Of a DNA stretch of 64,000 nt, positions 35,291 to 48,395 are shown one piece after another. The position numbers were made by a program, and so were the translations under genes. The notes beneath the pieces were generated by a model. It did no database searches, had not been told where the DNA came from, and worked only from the letters and a program-made list of their open reading frames with translations. Position 1 is the first letter of the stretch. Each line of letters begins with the position of its first letter. The DNA is from Nemopilema nomurai. Lineage: Eukaryota > Cnidaria > Scyphozoa > Rhizostomeae > Rhizostomatidae. The DNA is taken from assembly GCA_003864495.1 (NCBI GenBank), contig ML133365.1, positions 1,061,856 through 1,125,855 of the forward strand, written 5' to 3'.

Positions 35291-38200
35291 ATGCCGAGAA
35301 GATGCGTTGTTTATGGTTGTGGAGAGTCAGCTTCTGCATTGAAAGGTGTGTCGGTTCACATTATCCCTTTTTTGACGACAAAAGGCCGATTGCAGTCAAC
35401 AGACGAAAGCGGTGGATTGACTTTGTCCAGAGAACGAGAAAGAAGTGGTTGGCAACGAAAACATCGGCAATCTGTTCCCGGCATTTCCATCCAAATGTTT
35501 TTGAACAGTATTTGGCTTAGTCTGATACCCTCTTAAACTTTCAAGGCTCGTTTTTGCGGACCTTGCGACGTGATGAGCACGGAATAAGTTCCTTTCCGTC
35601 CATTTATCCTGAAGAAAGCACTGACGCGTCGGCTTCATCGGAGACGATGCCACAAAGTAGGCCCAGTAATCGCGCAAATTGACAGGTAAGGATGTTATCA
35701 ACGCTAATATTATGCTCTTGTTGACTACAAGTTAATTTTTTTATTCTTGCACTTTTCTCCTCAGCATTAAGACTTGGGATTTCTAAAAAGGATGTTTCAT
35801 TTTTAGATTATCCGTGAAGCTTTATGTGGTTCAAATGCGCAATCGACCAGTGCTTGTGGCCACCGTAGATCGGAATCCGTAGTAAAAAGTCCGAGAGAAG
35901 AAGATCGATCGCAGAGTTTTGAAGATGATAATAATTTCAACGATATCAACCAGAAGAGCTGCAAGTAAGTATTCAACAATCAGGTACATTGGAAGCACTT
36001 AAAAGGCGCACTGCATACACTTTGATACTTTTAAAAAAAATTCATTCAGAGGTAAAATTTTGAAAAAAGAAAGTTTAACAAAAGTTGGGAAGCGTACATC
36101 TAGTAGCATAGCAAGGGGGCGGATACCCGCATGGCAACAAATATTGTTGAGAAAGGGAGTTTTCTGGTGTGCCAAAAGGTATGGACTCCCAACCCCATTT
36201 GTACCCTCACTCGACTTGCCTTCCTCCAAATCTTACCAACATGACTACGTTACTGTGCACATGCTCCTGATAATAAACATATTTTGATTTATCAACTATT
36301 TAACATTCACTCCAGCCATAGACTCCCATGTAGACTAGAAGAAAGACAGTTTGCACAAAAATATAAGATGCTAATTGTTTAATTTGAATTAGCAATTTGC
36401 TATTGTGTTCAGCCTTAAAATTTAAGCATCCTTTTTTATCTCATAAAAAATTTTCTTCCAATGACAGAATTTCTTTCTGCCATAGTTTAAAGAGGTTTCA
36501 ACTCAAATGGATCAGTGTGTTGGTTGCATACATCTGTCTTCTGAGAACAACCATTTGAAAAACTTATGGATTGGTGCAAAGCACAAACTTGCTGCTGAAA
36601 AAGCGAGATTTCAAAGCTCCAAAGAAAACTTGGTAAACAGCCATATTTTAGTTAAGAAACAATGTATATTGGAATTTCCTAGTGGGTTAAAAAACTGCAG
36701 CACAAAAAAAGAATGTGTACAAAAACAGGTTCCCTGATTTTAACACTATATATTAGTTTTACCTACATATGCAAAGAGAATTTGCTATACAATTTATTGT
36801 ATTCTTACTGCCAAGTATTAGAGGCAAGGATGTTGTGGTGGGGGTGCTTGGTGCTCAACCCCTGTGTTAAAATGTGATGAGATTACAAAGGGGCTCAGTC
36901 ATCCTTAAATAAGCAGAGCCTGCCTCTAGATATTAAGGTGGCATCCCTTGGGAAAGTCCAAAAAGCTGATTTGTTCTTGTTGCCACTGAGCTAATCCCAT
37001 TAAAGGTTGACTTCAGGAACAGAAAACATCTTTATAAAAATAGCCCAAATATTAATTCCTTGTAAATATATCATAGTCTTGTCAGTGATTTAAATATATA
37101 TCTTTCGCAGAAAAATTTCAAGATAATGAGAAAAGTCAAGAAGAGGAAATTTGGGAAGATTTGGTTGAAGCAAGGGAGACTATGGATAATGATGATGGAG
37201 ACAATGATATGGATAATGATTTTGATGATGATGATGGGAATGATGTTGAGGATGATGATTATAGTATCGAGGATGAAAATGAATGCGTAACAGAACTTGA
37301 TGATACAATCACTAGCAGGTATTTATCAACTCTAATATGATTGACAATTCTACCTTAATTGAACTTGTAATTCTGATATAAGGAAAATATTAATCACCAT
37401 ATAAAACCCTGAAATGTGGAGCAAACTGCAGCCTTGTGTTAACCTGGATATTAAAATGTGGATGTGACTTTAAAGTAACATCTACAGAAAATATTTCAAA
37501 ATATTTAAACATATTTTAATGATTTTCAGCCCAAAAGAAAGTTGGTCCAATGATGTTCGAACAGAGCCAAAGTTCATTGTTTTTCTCTCTCAACTTCTAC
37601 TTTTATTTCGTATCTGCCCCTCATGCAAAGCAGATGGTGTCCTAACAGAGCAAAGAACAATTGGCACATTAATAGAAATTGTATCTTTCTGTGCAAATCC
37701 AAAGTGCCCAAAACCAGAGGTCACATGGAGAAGTCAACCAGACTTACCAGGAACAAGGATCCCAGCAAGGAATTTTCTTCTCTCTTTTGCAATTCTTGTC
37801 GCTGGTGCATCCGCAACTAAGATTAGGACTGTCTTTGGCCACATGGGACTTGCTTGCATATCACTCGCAACATACTATACTCATCAGAAGGTATGTAAAA
37901 CTTGCTGATCATGCCTAGTAACAAATTTTAGCAAATATTAACGAATTTAAACATCTATTTTCAAAAAAGATGTTTTAATATACTGCCATTTATATGGTTA
38001 TTATATTAAGTTATGCAATATCCGGTTACAGCCGCACAAAATGTTGCTTAAAAACTTGTGACTGTAAACAGAGTGTCACTGTAAATGGAGCTAAATTAAA
38101 TAGTTTTACATATTTTGGTTTAAATTTTGTGTGACTGTAACCAGTAGTGTGCCTTTGAGCAGTGATTGTAAAGTAATTCGACTGTACAGACATGAACAAG

Positions 38201-41198
38201 TAGCCAAAACAAAGTCTTTTATTGCCAACAACATTAATTTTTATAGTATTTGTTTGCCTGTGCATGTTTTGCTTTAGATTTCACGGGACAATAAAATTGC
38301 TGTTTCCTTTTTAAATATTGCCTACTGTATCAAAAGATTGCAATATTCCAGGTAAAGAGCATTTCAAAATAATTATTTATTCCATTGTTTGCATGACCTA
38401 GGGTATGCAGTAGAACTTATACAATATCCTTTCTTTTAGGAGAAGCTGTTCCCTTCTGTCTATCTTCACTGGAAACAGTATCAACAGAAGCTGATAACGG
38501 ACATTAACAGCCTTGGAGAACAACTAATTATAACTGGTGATGCACGACATGATAGTATGGGTCATAGTGCTAAGTATGGTGTATACAGTGTATTTTGTTG
38601 CAACAAACCATCAATTACACACTTTGATCTTGTCCAGGTAAGCACGTCTAAACATTACTTAGTAGTTTCGATAAGTCCTTTTCACCATATTGTTGTTAGG
38701 AGAATTGATTTTTATATACCATGCAATACTAGTTGCAGTTTTACTTGTAAGCCTTGGTGTAGCCCATAAAGAATTGTTAAGGCCTCTACTGCATTTGCCT
38801 TCACAGTGTGATAAAAGACTCTCTCTATAAAATCTGACACAACTGTTTAACTATGCTTGATAACCTTGCATCAAAGGCACACTTTCAAGTGATTGCTTTT
38901 TATCAGTAGCTGATGTATGAAAATAAATCTACCAATTCAACTTTTTATAGCGTAATGAGGTAGATAGCAGCTTAGCTATGGAGTACGAAGGGTTTCAACG
39001 AAGCATGACATTCTTTGCTACATTGCCTTGTGGAATATCCACATTTGTATCAGACAGACACTGCTCTGTTGCAAAGCACATGAGAGAAAAGCTTCCTACT
39101 GTGAAACATTACTTTGATCTCTGGCATATAAAAAAAAGTAAGTTTTCATCTGATTAGAAAAAATTAATAATTGATGCCTATATTTAAAAAAAATAATGTA
39201 TGCAAGCTTCATCTTTAGCAATTCTTTTCATTGCATTTATCTGCTTTTCTTTAGAGGTTCGTAAAATTTTGACAAAGATATCAAAGCTAAAGGGTTGCGA
39301 AGTATTGGCAGAGTGGATTCAACCATGTGTGAACCATTTGCATTGGAGTGCAACAACAACGCCAAGTGGAGATGGCAACGTTATTCTTGCAAAATTTAGG
39401 TCCTTTCTTGGGCACATCATCGATCAGCATAAAGATCTTGAAAATCCTCTTTTTGATAAATGTGCACATGGAGAAAATATTCACAACGCAAATGGCTTAG
39501 GAAAGGTTTGCATTATTTGTATAAAGTACCCTGCATTCTTTTCTTTTTATTACTGTTGATCAAGTGTACAATTTTCAGGGCAAGGAAGCATTCTGTAAAT
39601 TAGTTCATGAAAGTTTCTCATAGACTGAATTCTAACATAACTTAAAATACTTGATTTATTATAATTTTTTAAGGAAAAAATTACATACTGCACACTTATG
39701 TGGACTCAGCTTTAGGGTATTTCATTCAGTCGAAAAATCTTAAAAAAATGATCTTGATTTTGCATTTATTGTCTCCTCACAGATTCTGATGAATTTGAAT
39801 CACTCAGTTCTGCCCTCAGTAATAAGCTACTGGAAAAAGGCATCCAACAAGCTTCACCATTGGCCCAGACTAGCTGCTTAGAAGGTTTCCACTCAGTGGT
39901 TAATCATTTTTGCCCAAAAATGATCGGTTTCTCGTATGTTGGAATGTTTTGCAGGTAAACTGGATTATTAGACTAAAAATTTCCATATCTTCTTGTGCAA
40001 AAGACAACTTAGTGAGGCTGTGTTAATGAACAATATCAACTTTTTGGCTTATTTACTTTTTAACAGTCAATAAGGAAGCTGCTTCTTTGCATCATATTTA
40101 AAAATGACCTGTACACGATTTAATATCTTTAGGATGCGGATACACTTCATGCATTGATTTGATTCTAATTCAGATCAACAGCTTGCAGCATTTAGCTTTT
40201 AAAGAGAAACTGACTAAAAGCACAATTGCTTTTATGCCTACCATTTGATTTTGTTTCCTAACAAATAGCATATCAATTTCTTTTCAGACATGCATTGGCT
40301 GTTCTACATTTCAACTACAATTTGGACAGGAAGTCAAAAGGAGTGATGACGGTTCAGCTCAATTAGCTGTCCATTACCCGAAGTTCAAAAATGGGGAGGC
40401 TACCATAAAAAATATTAGAGTTCATCAGAATTTTGGTGAATATTTGTTTTTCTTTTTCTCATTAATTACTCTAGTACAAATAAAGTAGTTGACAGTTTCT
40501 AAAGTATTCTAGTTCAAATAAGGTTTGTGTGCTTGCCTAATGTGGCTGTTGATGTTCAACTATCCTCTCATATTTTATATCAGAATATGTGGAGGAGCTT
40601 TTTGCCACAACAATGAAAAGCATTGATGAAGGACAATTGACTGCAGCCATGAACAAACTGAAAGAGGCTACACCACCCCCGCTTTGTGCAGGTTTTGACA
40701 AAGAAAATAGGGAAGAGGCAATTTAAAAACAGGAGCAGCGAAAGCGGATGGTTACACAAGAAGTGCCTGCAACATCTTCAGGTAAAATGGAAAAGGTTCA
40801 TAATGCACAATGTTGAAAACTATGTCAACCCATATAATCACATATATTGAAAGAATTATTGAAAGTGACTGCCTGAACAGTATGTAACAATAGATGCAAT
40901 GGGAACCAAATTTAACTGCTGGCAAATATTTTATGTGAAAAGTTGAATGTTTCATTTTGCATACAGTTAAAGAGTTTCATATGTTTCAAATCATATGTTT
41001 CAATTTGCATATTGTGCAAATGAAAGATTATCCAACTATAGTGTATTTAATGCACTTCTTAACATTTCAGGTTCAGCTGATGTTGTGGGACCTCTTAAAA
41101 AGAAAGCACCTCATTGCACAGCTTGCAAAAGACCAATGAAAGGACACAGATTATTACAAGACTGTCCAAAAAATTTAGAGCAATCAGATTTATTATAA
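35291..41198 (+). pseudogene. Kolobok-type transposase with N-terminal THAP domain, multi-exon
   Basis: Exons by GT-AG sites: 35291-35685 (THAP: RRCVVYGCGE, WIDFVQRTRKKW, ICSRHFHPNVF), 35807-35964, 36486-36632, 37111-37318 (very acidic), 37530-37890 (EPKFIVFLSQLLLLF, CPSCK), 38440-38637 (GDARHDSMGHSAKYGVYS, catalytic Asp), 38951-39137 (STFVSDRHCSVAKHM, second Asp), 39255-39505, 39783-39954 (TSCLEGFHS, Glu), 40288 to about 40433, 40584-40781, and 41071-41198 (CTACKRPMKGH with DCPKN, a zinc-knuckle-like tail). The DDE motifs match what I know of Kolobok. Defects: a frameshift near 35380, a stop at 35518-35520, a frameshift near 40345 and a stop near 40723. It would cut and paste the element at TTAA. 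The stop is 66 bp from the convergent gene's stop. Confidence 0.8.
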
Positions 41199-41263
41199 CT
41201 TACCATAAATAGAGTCTAAGCAGCCCAACTCCTTTTTGACACCCTTACTAGCGATAGTCCAGT

Positions 41264-42676
41264 CTACTGTAACACGTTTTCATCACGTTCTGCATATCCT
41301 GTTGCTCTCTCATTTCTTAAATTAAATTTTCTTCTGATTGCATTATAAGCACATGCAGGCAGTGGCACACGCTTTTTCCCCAACTTTCCATGAATCAGCC
41401 TTGTAAAAGCTCTATAGGCAACAGCTCGCAAAAATCTAAAAAAGAAAAATAACTGCTAACAAGGAGGAAAGATTAAGAAAAATAAGAAATGAATCATCAG
41501 CATGCAGTGCCATAACAACTGACAAGTTGTGGCAATAAATTTTCTTCAAAAAAGATGGAAGAACAAAGTTTTCCCTAGTGAAAATAAATTCTTTGTTAGA
41601 AATTTGATAAATTTTAATTTCAAAACTTTGATATTTATATTATACATCTTGACAAATAATGAAAATTGATGTTTTACCAGTTCGACATAAAGTGCTTCAT
41701 GTCGTGCAGGTAGAGCTGTAAAGGCGTTTGTTGACAAATATATTCTCGCATGTTTGCCTATTGATATTGATCTTTTTAAAATTCATAAAAAGCCTTGACA
41801 ATCACTTTTAAGCACACTAAAAGACCTAATTCTTAAATTTGATGCATTGAACTGCTAACTTATATTAGTACCTCAAATAGAGAAGAAGAAATTGATTACA
41901 AACATTTTTTCTGATCCTAGATTTCGGTAGCGTGTTTTTCGAGTTGTTTTATACTGGTCAGCCAGCAACTCTAATGTCCATTGATTCAGGCAACTTGGTT
42001 CAAATCCTGGATGACCAGTGACGCATTCAGGGGCTTCCCAAGTTCTTCTAGGACCCGTTCTCTATGTATTGCCTCAACACATTCCTCATTTTTTTTGCAG
42101 CACTTGCATTCTTTGGCATTTTCAAAAAGTGCATTGTCACATTGACCGCATCTGCACCTAGAAATGAATCCGAAAATAAAGTTATGCAAAGATGTGTTAA
42201 AGTTCTATCAATTTATTAAATGAGATGCTTTTATCAGATTCAAATCCAATCAAATTTATCACTGTTATTTTCCTTCATGCAAGGAAATACATGTAATAAA
42301 TGTCTCAACCTCTAGCCAGGCAGCGTCAGCAAGAGGGGCCTAGTAGGCGAAGGACCTTTGGCCTAATCACAAAACGTTGAACAACCTACCAGGTATTTAA
42401 CGGCTCCGTTCCATCCAGACGGCTAGTAAGTATTCTTTGTCTGTCTTCGTCCTCTCTGCGCCGTCGGTTATAGTTTCGAAGCCATTCCTCATCTGCTAAT
42501 GGTTCACCCATATAGGGACCCTCTAAATCGGCATCGTTACCGCCAGTTGCTTGGCCTAGTCTTTGCTCTACGCCTTGAGCTATATCGTTCGGGTCTTCCA
42601 CATCAAGCTCGAATTGAGATGTGTCACTAAGATCTTGATCCTGGTAAGTTTCTGAAGAATCGCTGATATCCGACAT
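41264..42676 (-). pseudogene. P2X7 intracellular (ballast)-domain-like protein carried by the Kolobok-type element
   Basis: Minus-strand gene with three exons: 42676-42390, about 42157-41903 and 41435-41264. Exon 1 starts MSDISDSSETY, is acidic and includes GPYMGEPLADEEW. A phase-2 intron splits the Trp codon of WCRCGQC. Exon 2 has KECKCCKK and, after a one-base shift near 42026, PECVTGHPGFEPSCLNQW. Exon 3 reads FLRAVAYRAF, GKLGKKRVPLPACAYNAIRR and KFNL. The order WCxCGxC, CC, C(I/V)TxHPxF, RxVAYR, PAC...IR is that of the P2RX7_C family (zinc-binding C-terminal domain of P2X7). No transmembrane segment or channel part is present. The role in the transposon is unknown; DNA or protein binding is a guess. 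Confidence 0.7.
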
Positions 42677-42756
42677 GCTTTCCCGATTTCGAAGTGAGAT
42701 GAAACAAGTTTTTGAGAGTACGGCGATCAGCGGATCGTCAAGTACGAATTGATGAC

Positions 42757-42955
42757 ATATTATGACTCAGTTTACGTCACGACTTAACTAGTTCCAGGTC
42801 TTGTTCGCCGCGCGGTTTTCAGGTAGGGGTAGACGATTTTAAACCCCCCAAATCATACGTTGTGTTTCCCAATGACGAAAACTATAATCACCATTAAAAT
42901 GTAAATACTTTAAAGTGGCAGATATTCAAAAATGGCGATAGGCCATATTTGACCT
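42757..42955. repeat. Right terminal inverted-repeat region of the Kolobok-type element
   Basis: Reverse complement of the left end in blocks: TGACTCAGTTTACGTCAC at about 42761-42780, CTAGTTCCAGG, CGCGGTTTTC, and the end GGCCATATTTGACCT just before TTAA at 42956. It includes the possible promoter side of the minus-strand gene, which starts at 42676. Confidence 0.75.
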
Positions 42956-42959
42956 TTAA

Positions 42960-44390
42960 TGAAAGCAGATATTCCTATTCATGTGTGATGTGCTTTTCCC
43001 ATTTTGATTCTTGTCCCATTTTTCAATTTTTCAATGAAAGGCGCCTTTTCCTGTTGATTCTGAGCCCCTCCTGTCTTTTCAGCACCCCAGGGTCAACGAG
43101 AAATAACTTTTTTTCTTTTTCAATTTAAGTATAGTGGTAAAACATATTATATATAAAGCAACGGAAATAGCAAGGTTAACTAACGATTTTATTTGATTGG
43201 CTCATAAGATGTTCTTTTTACGTAATCATACTGCCAAGGCAATTCTCCTTGTGCTGACTGAAAGTAGTCTGCGACTTTCTGTCGAAAACCTTGGGCGGAT
43301 TCTACTATGATTATTAGAACCAAGTTGCTTTATGTCTGAAAGAGAGCCAGACTCTTGTTACTTCAAATCTCCATGTTCCGCGATGAAGAATACCATGGGC
43401 ATCTTCATAATAAATGTAACCTGGGGGCAGTAAATTCTTCCGTACGCTTTTTGACTGTCATCGTGCTTTTTTAGCCAGCTATATAGGGTGTGCAGCATCT
43501 CAAGAAAGTCCAGAGAAATTGGAGGTTGGTCTGCGCTTAAATAAATAGAAACCAACCACTTGATTGCATTTTCTAAAAAAATTCTCTTCATAGAAACTTT
43601 TGCTATCAAAGCGCGATGAGCTTGAAGACAAGCATGCTAAGGGAATGGTTCATTGTCACCCCAAACCACCCAAAGCAACATGACGCGTACAATAGTGGTG
43701 CCTTCTGTATGGAGGTTTGTGTTTTATAGATGCATTTGGCGTTGATCATATAAAATAACGATTTGACAATATATTGTAATCAATACAATGATGACAATAA
43801 TAATTATAACGATGATGATAACAGACAACAACATTGTTATGAATATGGTTAACAAGAATTTATGGAGATTTATTACGAAATTACGTTTGATAGTAAATGA
43901 TAGGACAATATATGTTGGCAAATGTGAAATATTCTTGGGTGAAAATATTTTTGTGTGAGGATGCAAACCATCCAATCTTTATCACATTCCTTATCACAGT
44001 TATCAGCTCATTTAAAACTTTTCCTGCATATTTTAATAACAATAGTGTTGCAGGTGATATTATTAAATTCGAATTTAATGTTAATTATGCTCGTTCGTTC
44101 TTTAAAAGTATTATTTCAGCTTGCTGAGATTTTGCTGAGAGACTAGATTTGGCAATTCAAAAACCAAGTCGGAAGATTTAATCGCATATCGCAAGACGAT
44201 TGGTCAACTGCTGCTCTCTGACTCAGGTTATTAGAATTTCTCTGCAGTTTTTTTTAAAATGGTATCAATAAAGAAAAACAATTTTTTTATCATAGTGTTC
44301 ATATTAAAGAAAGATGAACTCTACCCCGTCCACTCAAAAATGTGCCACTATAGTGTTAAGGATGATGTGTAAAATAAAAAAATGTTCACT
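42960..44390. other. No firm gene; one minus-strand open frame of 83 codons
   Basis: About 1.4 kb between the Kolobok-type element and the next transposon debris. The minus-strand frame 43609-43358 (LENAIKWLVSIYLSADQPP, then LEMLHTLYSWLKKHDD) looks helical and could be a fragment of a real protein, but I do not recognise it. The stretch near 43795-43830 is simple AT-rich (TAATAATTATAACGATGATG). Confidence 0.4.
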
Positions 44391-45333
44391 GTCGATGCTT
44401 TCACTTGGGCTGGGTTCAAAAATCATTCCGAGAGGCAAATGAGATGATATTTGAATGCTAAGCCTGCATCCAACAGTCGTCAATTCTACTTGAATCAATC
44501 GATGAAAAAAATTAAGAACCACGTGCAAGCTCATCTCCAAAGGTCAATAAGCATCAAATTAAGAAAGGAAAAGGCCCGAGAGAGCTGCCAAAAACAATGT
44601 ATGGATTTCATCTCCTTTCCTCCAATAACAAAGCAAGAAGGTGCCAGCATTGCCGCCAACAGACAGGTCGAGAAGAAGCAGCCAGAAAACTTAATGGTCG
44701 AAAAATACAGCACATTCAAGGTTCCAGCCAAAAAAGGGCTACGAAAGTCTACCAGAAATAACTACTTCTGCATCAATTTGGGTTGCATTTAGGAAGAGTT
44801 CGATAGCTTTCCGTGGGACAAATTAATAATTGAAGACGCAATTAAAGAAAAATTAACGGTAAACAATGTGAAATGGTTAGAAAAATTAGGTATTGACTTT
44901 TCAAAGCAATACTAGCAACAGCAGATGAAAACTCTAGTACCTTTCATCCAATCACCTTCGCACTTCTAAAGAAAAGAATGTAATTTAAACGACTATTAGC
45001 AGTATACTCCTTTCATCTGCAGAAGTGACGCAGTATTTCTCATTCTCTATTGATTGATAGTCGCAAGAATTACAATCTTTTCTTCAGAAAAAGATTCTAT
45101 GAATTCTGTGCAGCAGCAATGATTTAAAGAAGAGTTTTGGTTCAATTTTCAGAACGCATTTTTACAGTACTGTTATTATGCTCACCCTGAAATAGAAACC
45201 ATTTGCAAAAAGTGTATTCAGTAACTCAGATCTCTGTTATGAACACTGAAAAACAGGTAACAAATGGAAAATGAAAAGGAAATATGCAAGCTGATTATGG
45301 GAAATTATCTTGAAATTTTCTTAGAACTTTGAC
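44391..45333 (+). repeat. Third, diverged copy of the tail of the 6.2-kb unit
   Basis: From about 44391 (TCGATGCTTTCACTTGGGC) to about 45333 (TTGAAATTTTCTTAGAAC) the sequence aligns to 13108-14074 with many substitutions and a few indels. It covers the zinc-finger tail exon; here KKQPENLMVEKYSTFKVP and KLIIEDAIKEKL are visible in different frames, and the last block stays open longer than in the units (through NNVKWLEKLGI). The array and the rest of the unit are absent. This shows the tail exists as an independent, older dispersed repeat. Confidence 0.85.
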
Positions 45334-48300
45334 AACACAGAGCCTGAATATTCTTTCTGAATATTCCTGATATCCTCACTTGAGTTTTTTTCATTATTAA
45401 TCGCGTAGGCAACTCAGAATGGACTGCAAAGCTTGTTCACTGTGACAAGGGTTTTAAGGTTAAGAGTGCAAAGATATGTGCTGTGCACTTCAAAAAGGGA
45501 TGTATCTTTATAGGTATGGATTTTATTCAAGTATTTCTTGTCCATTTGATAGTGCAAAAAACGAGTCAAATGCAGACTTTACCGGTCAACAGGCTTGCTA
45601 CTTTGCATGTATCTTTAGCGGACCCTCATTTTGCCTATCAACCAAGATACTCTTGGAATAAATTTTATCCATTTTTGTTTTTGACATAGGAATCTTTACC
45701 TCCTCACGTATCAATTATTTTCATTTAGGAAAAAAACAAAATCCCATGTCCGCGTAAATAAAAACATATATGAAGATGCCTACAACCTGCATCTTGAGAA
45801 AACTCCAAAACTCAATGTCCTACAGCCTGTAGGATATCTTGAGAAAACTCCAAAACTCAATTTCCAAAATTTTCTGTCCAGATAAATCTCTCCACATCCT
45901 TCTCACCGAATATGATTATTTTAAGATTTTGAAAATTTACCAAACCTAAAGGATACCAAACCTACTGACTTTTTTCTGTTCTAGATAAGAATGGGATCCC
46001 AGAGTTGAAGGAGAACAGTTTGCCAACTGAACTTCTTCCTCAAAAAAGCATTGTAACACCTAAACCAACACCCAGAGGAGAGTTGCATATTTAAAGCCAC
46101 AAGAGCCATTAAAAGCGATAAAGTATGCTTGTTTAGACGATATTGAAAAGGATATTCGCTTTATCGAAGACCCATGGAAAATTATTAGGAAATGTGATGA
46201 ATACTGGCATGTTGTCCAATTATCAGAAAATGCGGACATTGACAAGTAAAAATTGACAGTTCCATTAGTTATGAAATTGAGTGTCAAGGGGTTAAGCTGC
46301 CAGTGGATCATTCTATATAAAAAAGAAGTTAAGAAATTTGCAAAGGTGCAGACTACAATGGGTTTTGAATGACACAGATAGTTTTCAAGGATGTCCTGGA
46401 GTAGTGAAACCTGAGCTACAAAAGTTTGGACAACTTCCGACTACAAGGTCTATTGTCCCTTTCTATTTACATTCGAGATCTAAGCTACAGTATTCAGACA
46501 AATGTGGTGCAGCTGAAACAGTTGATGAACTGTCTGATGATGAAAGATACCCTTGTGATGTAGTTACAAATGTTCGGTCTTCAGCCTGCGACTTGCTGGT
46601 GCACAATGAAAGATCATGTTTAAACAGTACGGGAATTGAAATAAGCTTTCACCAAAGAATGAGAAAAGAATAGGAGACCATCAAAATCTAATTTCAATGA
46701 AAGCACCTTTGCACAAAGTGGCAAAATCAAAGCTTGTTAAGGCAATAAAGGTTGCTAGAGAAAAAGAAAAATATCTTAATCAAGAAATTTTGTCATTGAA
46801 AGAACAAATTCACCAGGTTGGAGTATTTCTAGAGAAAGAAGTGCATGAAGATTGTAGAGGAATAATTGAAGGTAAAGTAGATGAAATGGAGGAAGGGTCA
46901 TTTGAGAAATTGTTTTGGAAGCAACAAATTGAATCTTTTAGATGTAATCTAAGTTCTTTCAGATGGCACCCCATGATGATTCGCTTTGCCCTTCATTTGC
47001 ACTTGAGATCTCCTTCTGCATACAATGCTTTGAGGGAAAGCTTCCTTGTGAGAGAACTCTTGAGGGTTTATTCCAATGTAATCCACCCTGAAGCTGGATT
47101 TAGTAAGGAAGTCCTAGATGACTTGAAAAAGATGTTGCAAAGCTAAAACATGACATGCAGCATTATGTTGCCTCCTTTTTGATGAAGTATCAATCAAAGA
47201 GATGACCTTGTGTAGGATAGCACCACAACTGGTGAACTGATAGGATTCATCAATTTAGGTGACAACATGGATGAATTCATTGATAGCTTTAGGGAGGGAG
47301 AGCCTTCAACCTGTGTTGCTACACATGCACTTGTTTTTGATTGTTGGTTTTGCCTCAGATCTGAGGTAGACAATTGGATATCTTGGCACAAGGGGAGCAA
47401 CAGCTGATATCCTTTATCCATTGATTTGGAAAGCAATAGATATCTTGAAATTTATGTTGGTTTCAAAGTTATTTTGATGGTTTCAGATAAAGCAAGTCCA
47501 AACCAAAGATTTTACAGAATCCACAGAAATGACAAGGATCCTGCTGTTTACAGAGCTGTTAATATTTTTGCTCCTGAGGGGCATCGGTATTTTTTCCCTT
47601 TTTCAGATGCACCCCATCTCCTGAAAACTATCAGAAACAACCTTCCAAACTCTGGTTAAGGTTTGAAGACAAGATACCTCTGGAACAATGGAAAGCATTT
47701 ACTTTGGAGCTACATTGTCAAATGCTACTTGCAAGACAGCCATGGGAAGTCAAGAAAATTGCCAAAAATAACAAGAGATCACATTTACTTGAACAGCTAT
47801 TCCAAATTGAGAGTCAATTTAGCAGCCCAAGTCCTGAGCGAAACAATGTCAAATGTAACGAGAGTGTATTGTGATGATGAGGCCTCAGAAACAGCAAATT
47901 TTATAGGGCTTCTGGACAAGTTCTTTGACTGTTTCAATACACGTTCTTTAAAAGAAGCTCAGTATAAGAGGAAGCCATTCTTGGCCCAATTTACAAATCT
48001 TAATGATCCAAGATTTGAATCTCTGCAGTCCACATTCCAGGGCTATCTGAAAGATTGAAAAGATGCAACTGAAAAGAGAGATTTCTCAAAATCAGAGAGA
48101 GAGCTCAGATGTTTTTATCACCTCAGACCTATGAGGGTACACAGAAGTCAGTTTATGCATTGATAGAAACCACAAGATACTTGTTGTTGGCTCTAGCTAT
48201 GTCAAGCAAGCTATGTCTAGCTCCTGTCAAGCAAATCCAGTCAAGCCCTTTGGAGGAGCACTTTGGTCGACATAGGGCTCTTGCAAGACGCTCTTCAAAC

Positions 48301-48395
48301 CCAACATTGTACTCATTAGGATATCAGGAAAACAAGCTTTGCACACAGAGATCCATTGCCATGCTAATCACACCAAAAGGAAATGTTAGGACTAA

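Larger units (their letters stand above)
35000..42955 (+). mobile_element. Kolobok-type DNA transposon, near-complete, about 7.96 kb
   Basis: TTAA flanks both sides (34996-34999 and 42956-42959), the target site expected of Kolobok. The outermost bases match in inverse: AGGACAAATCCGGTC on the left, AGGTCAAATATGGCC on the right read backwards. Inner inverted repeats are stronger: CTAGTTAACTCGTGACG then TAAACTGAGTCA at about 35173-35205 against the reverse of 42760-42795, with further similarity outward (AAAAACCGCG). The interior carries two convergent genes: a THAP-DDE transposase on plus and a P2RX7_C-like protein on minus. Both coding regions have a few frame errors, so this copy is probably inactive if the base calls are right. 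Confidence 0.85.

Noticed and set aside
41990..42030. GGTTCAAATCCTGG as a tRNA T-loop
   Set aside because: No acceptor stem, D-arm or anticodon arm around it, and it lies within the P2RX7_C-like exon (the HPGFEP codons on the other strand).
43358..43609. 83-codon minus-strand frame as a real gene
   Set aside because: It looks protein-like but has no recognised motif, no matching neighbouring exon and no copy elsewhere in the window; mentioned only in the gap description.
44334..44540. Minus-strand 68-codon frame near the third unit-tail copy
   Set aside because: Antisense to the repeat shared with the 6.2-kb units, with no motif.
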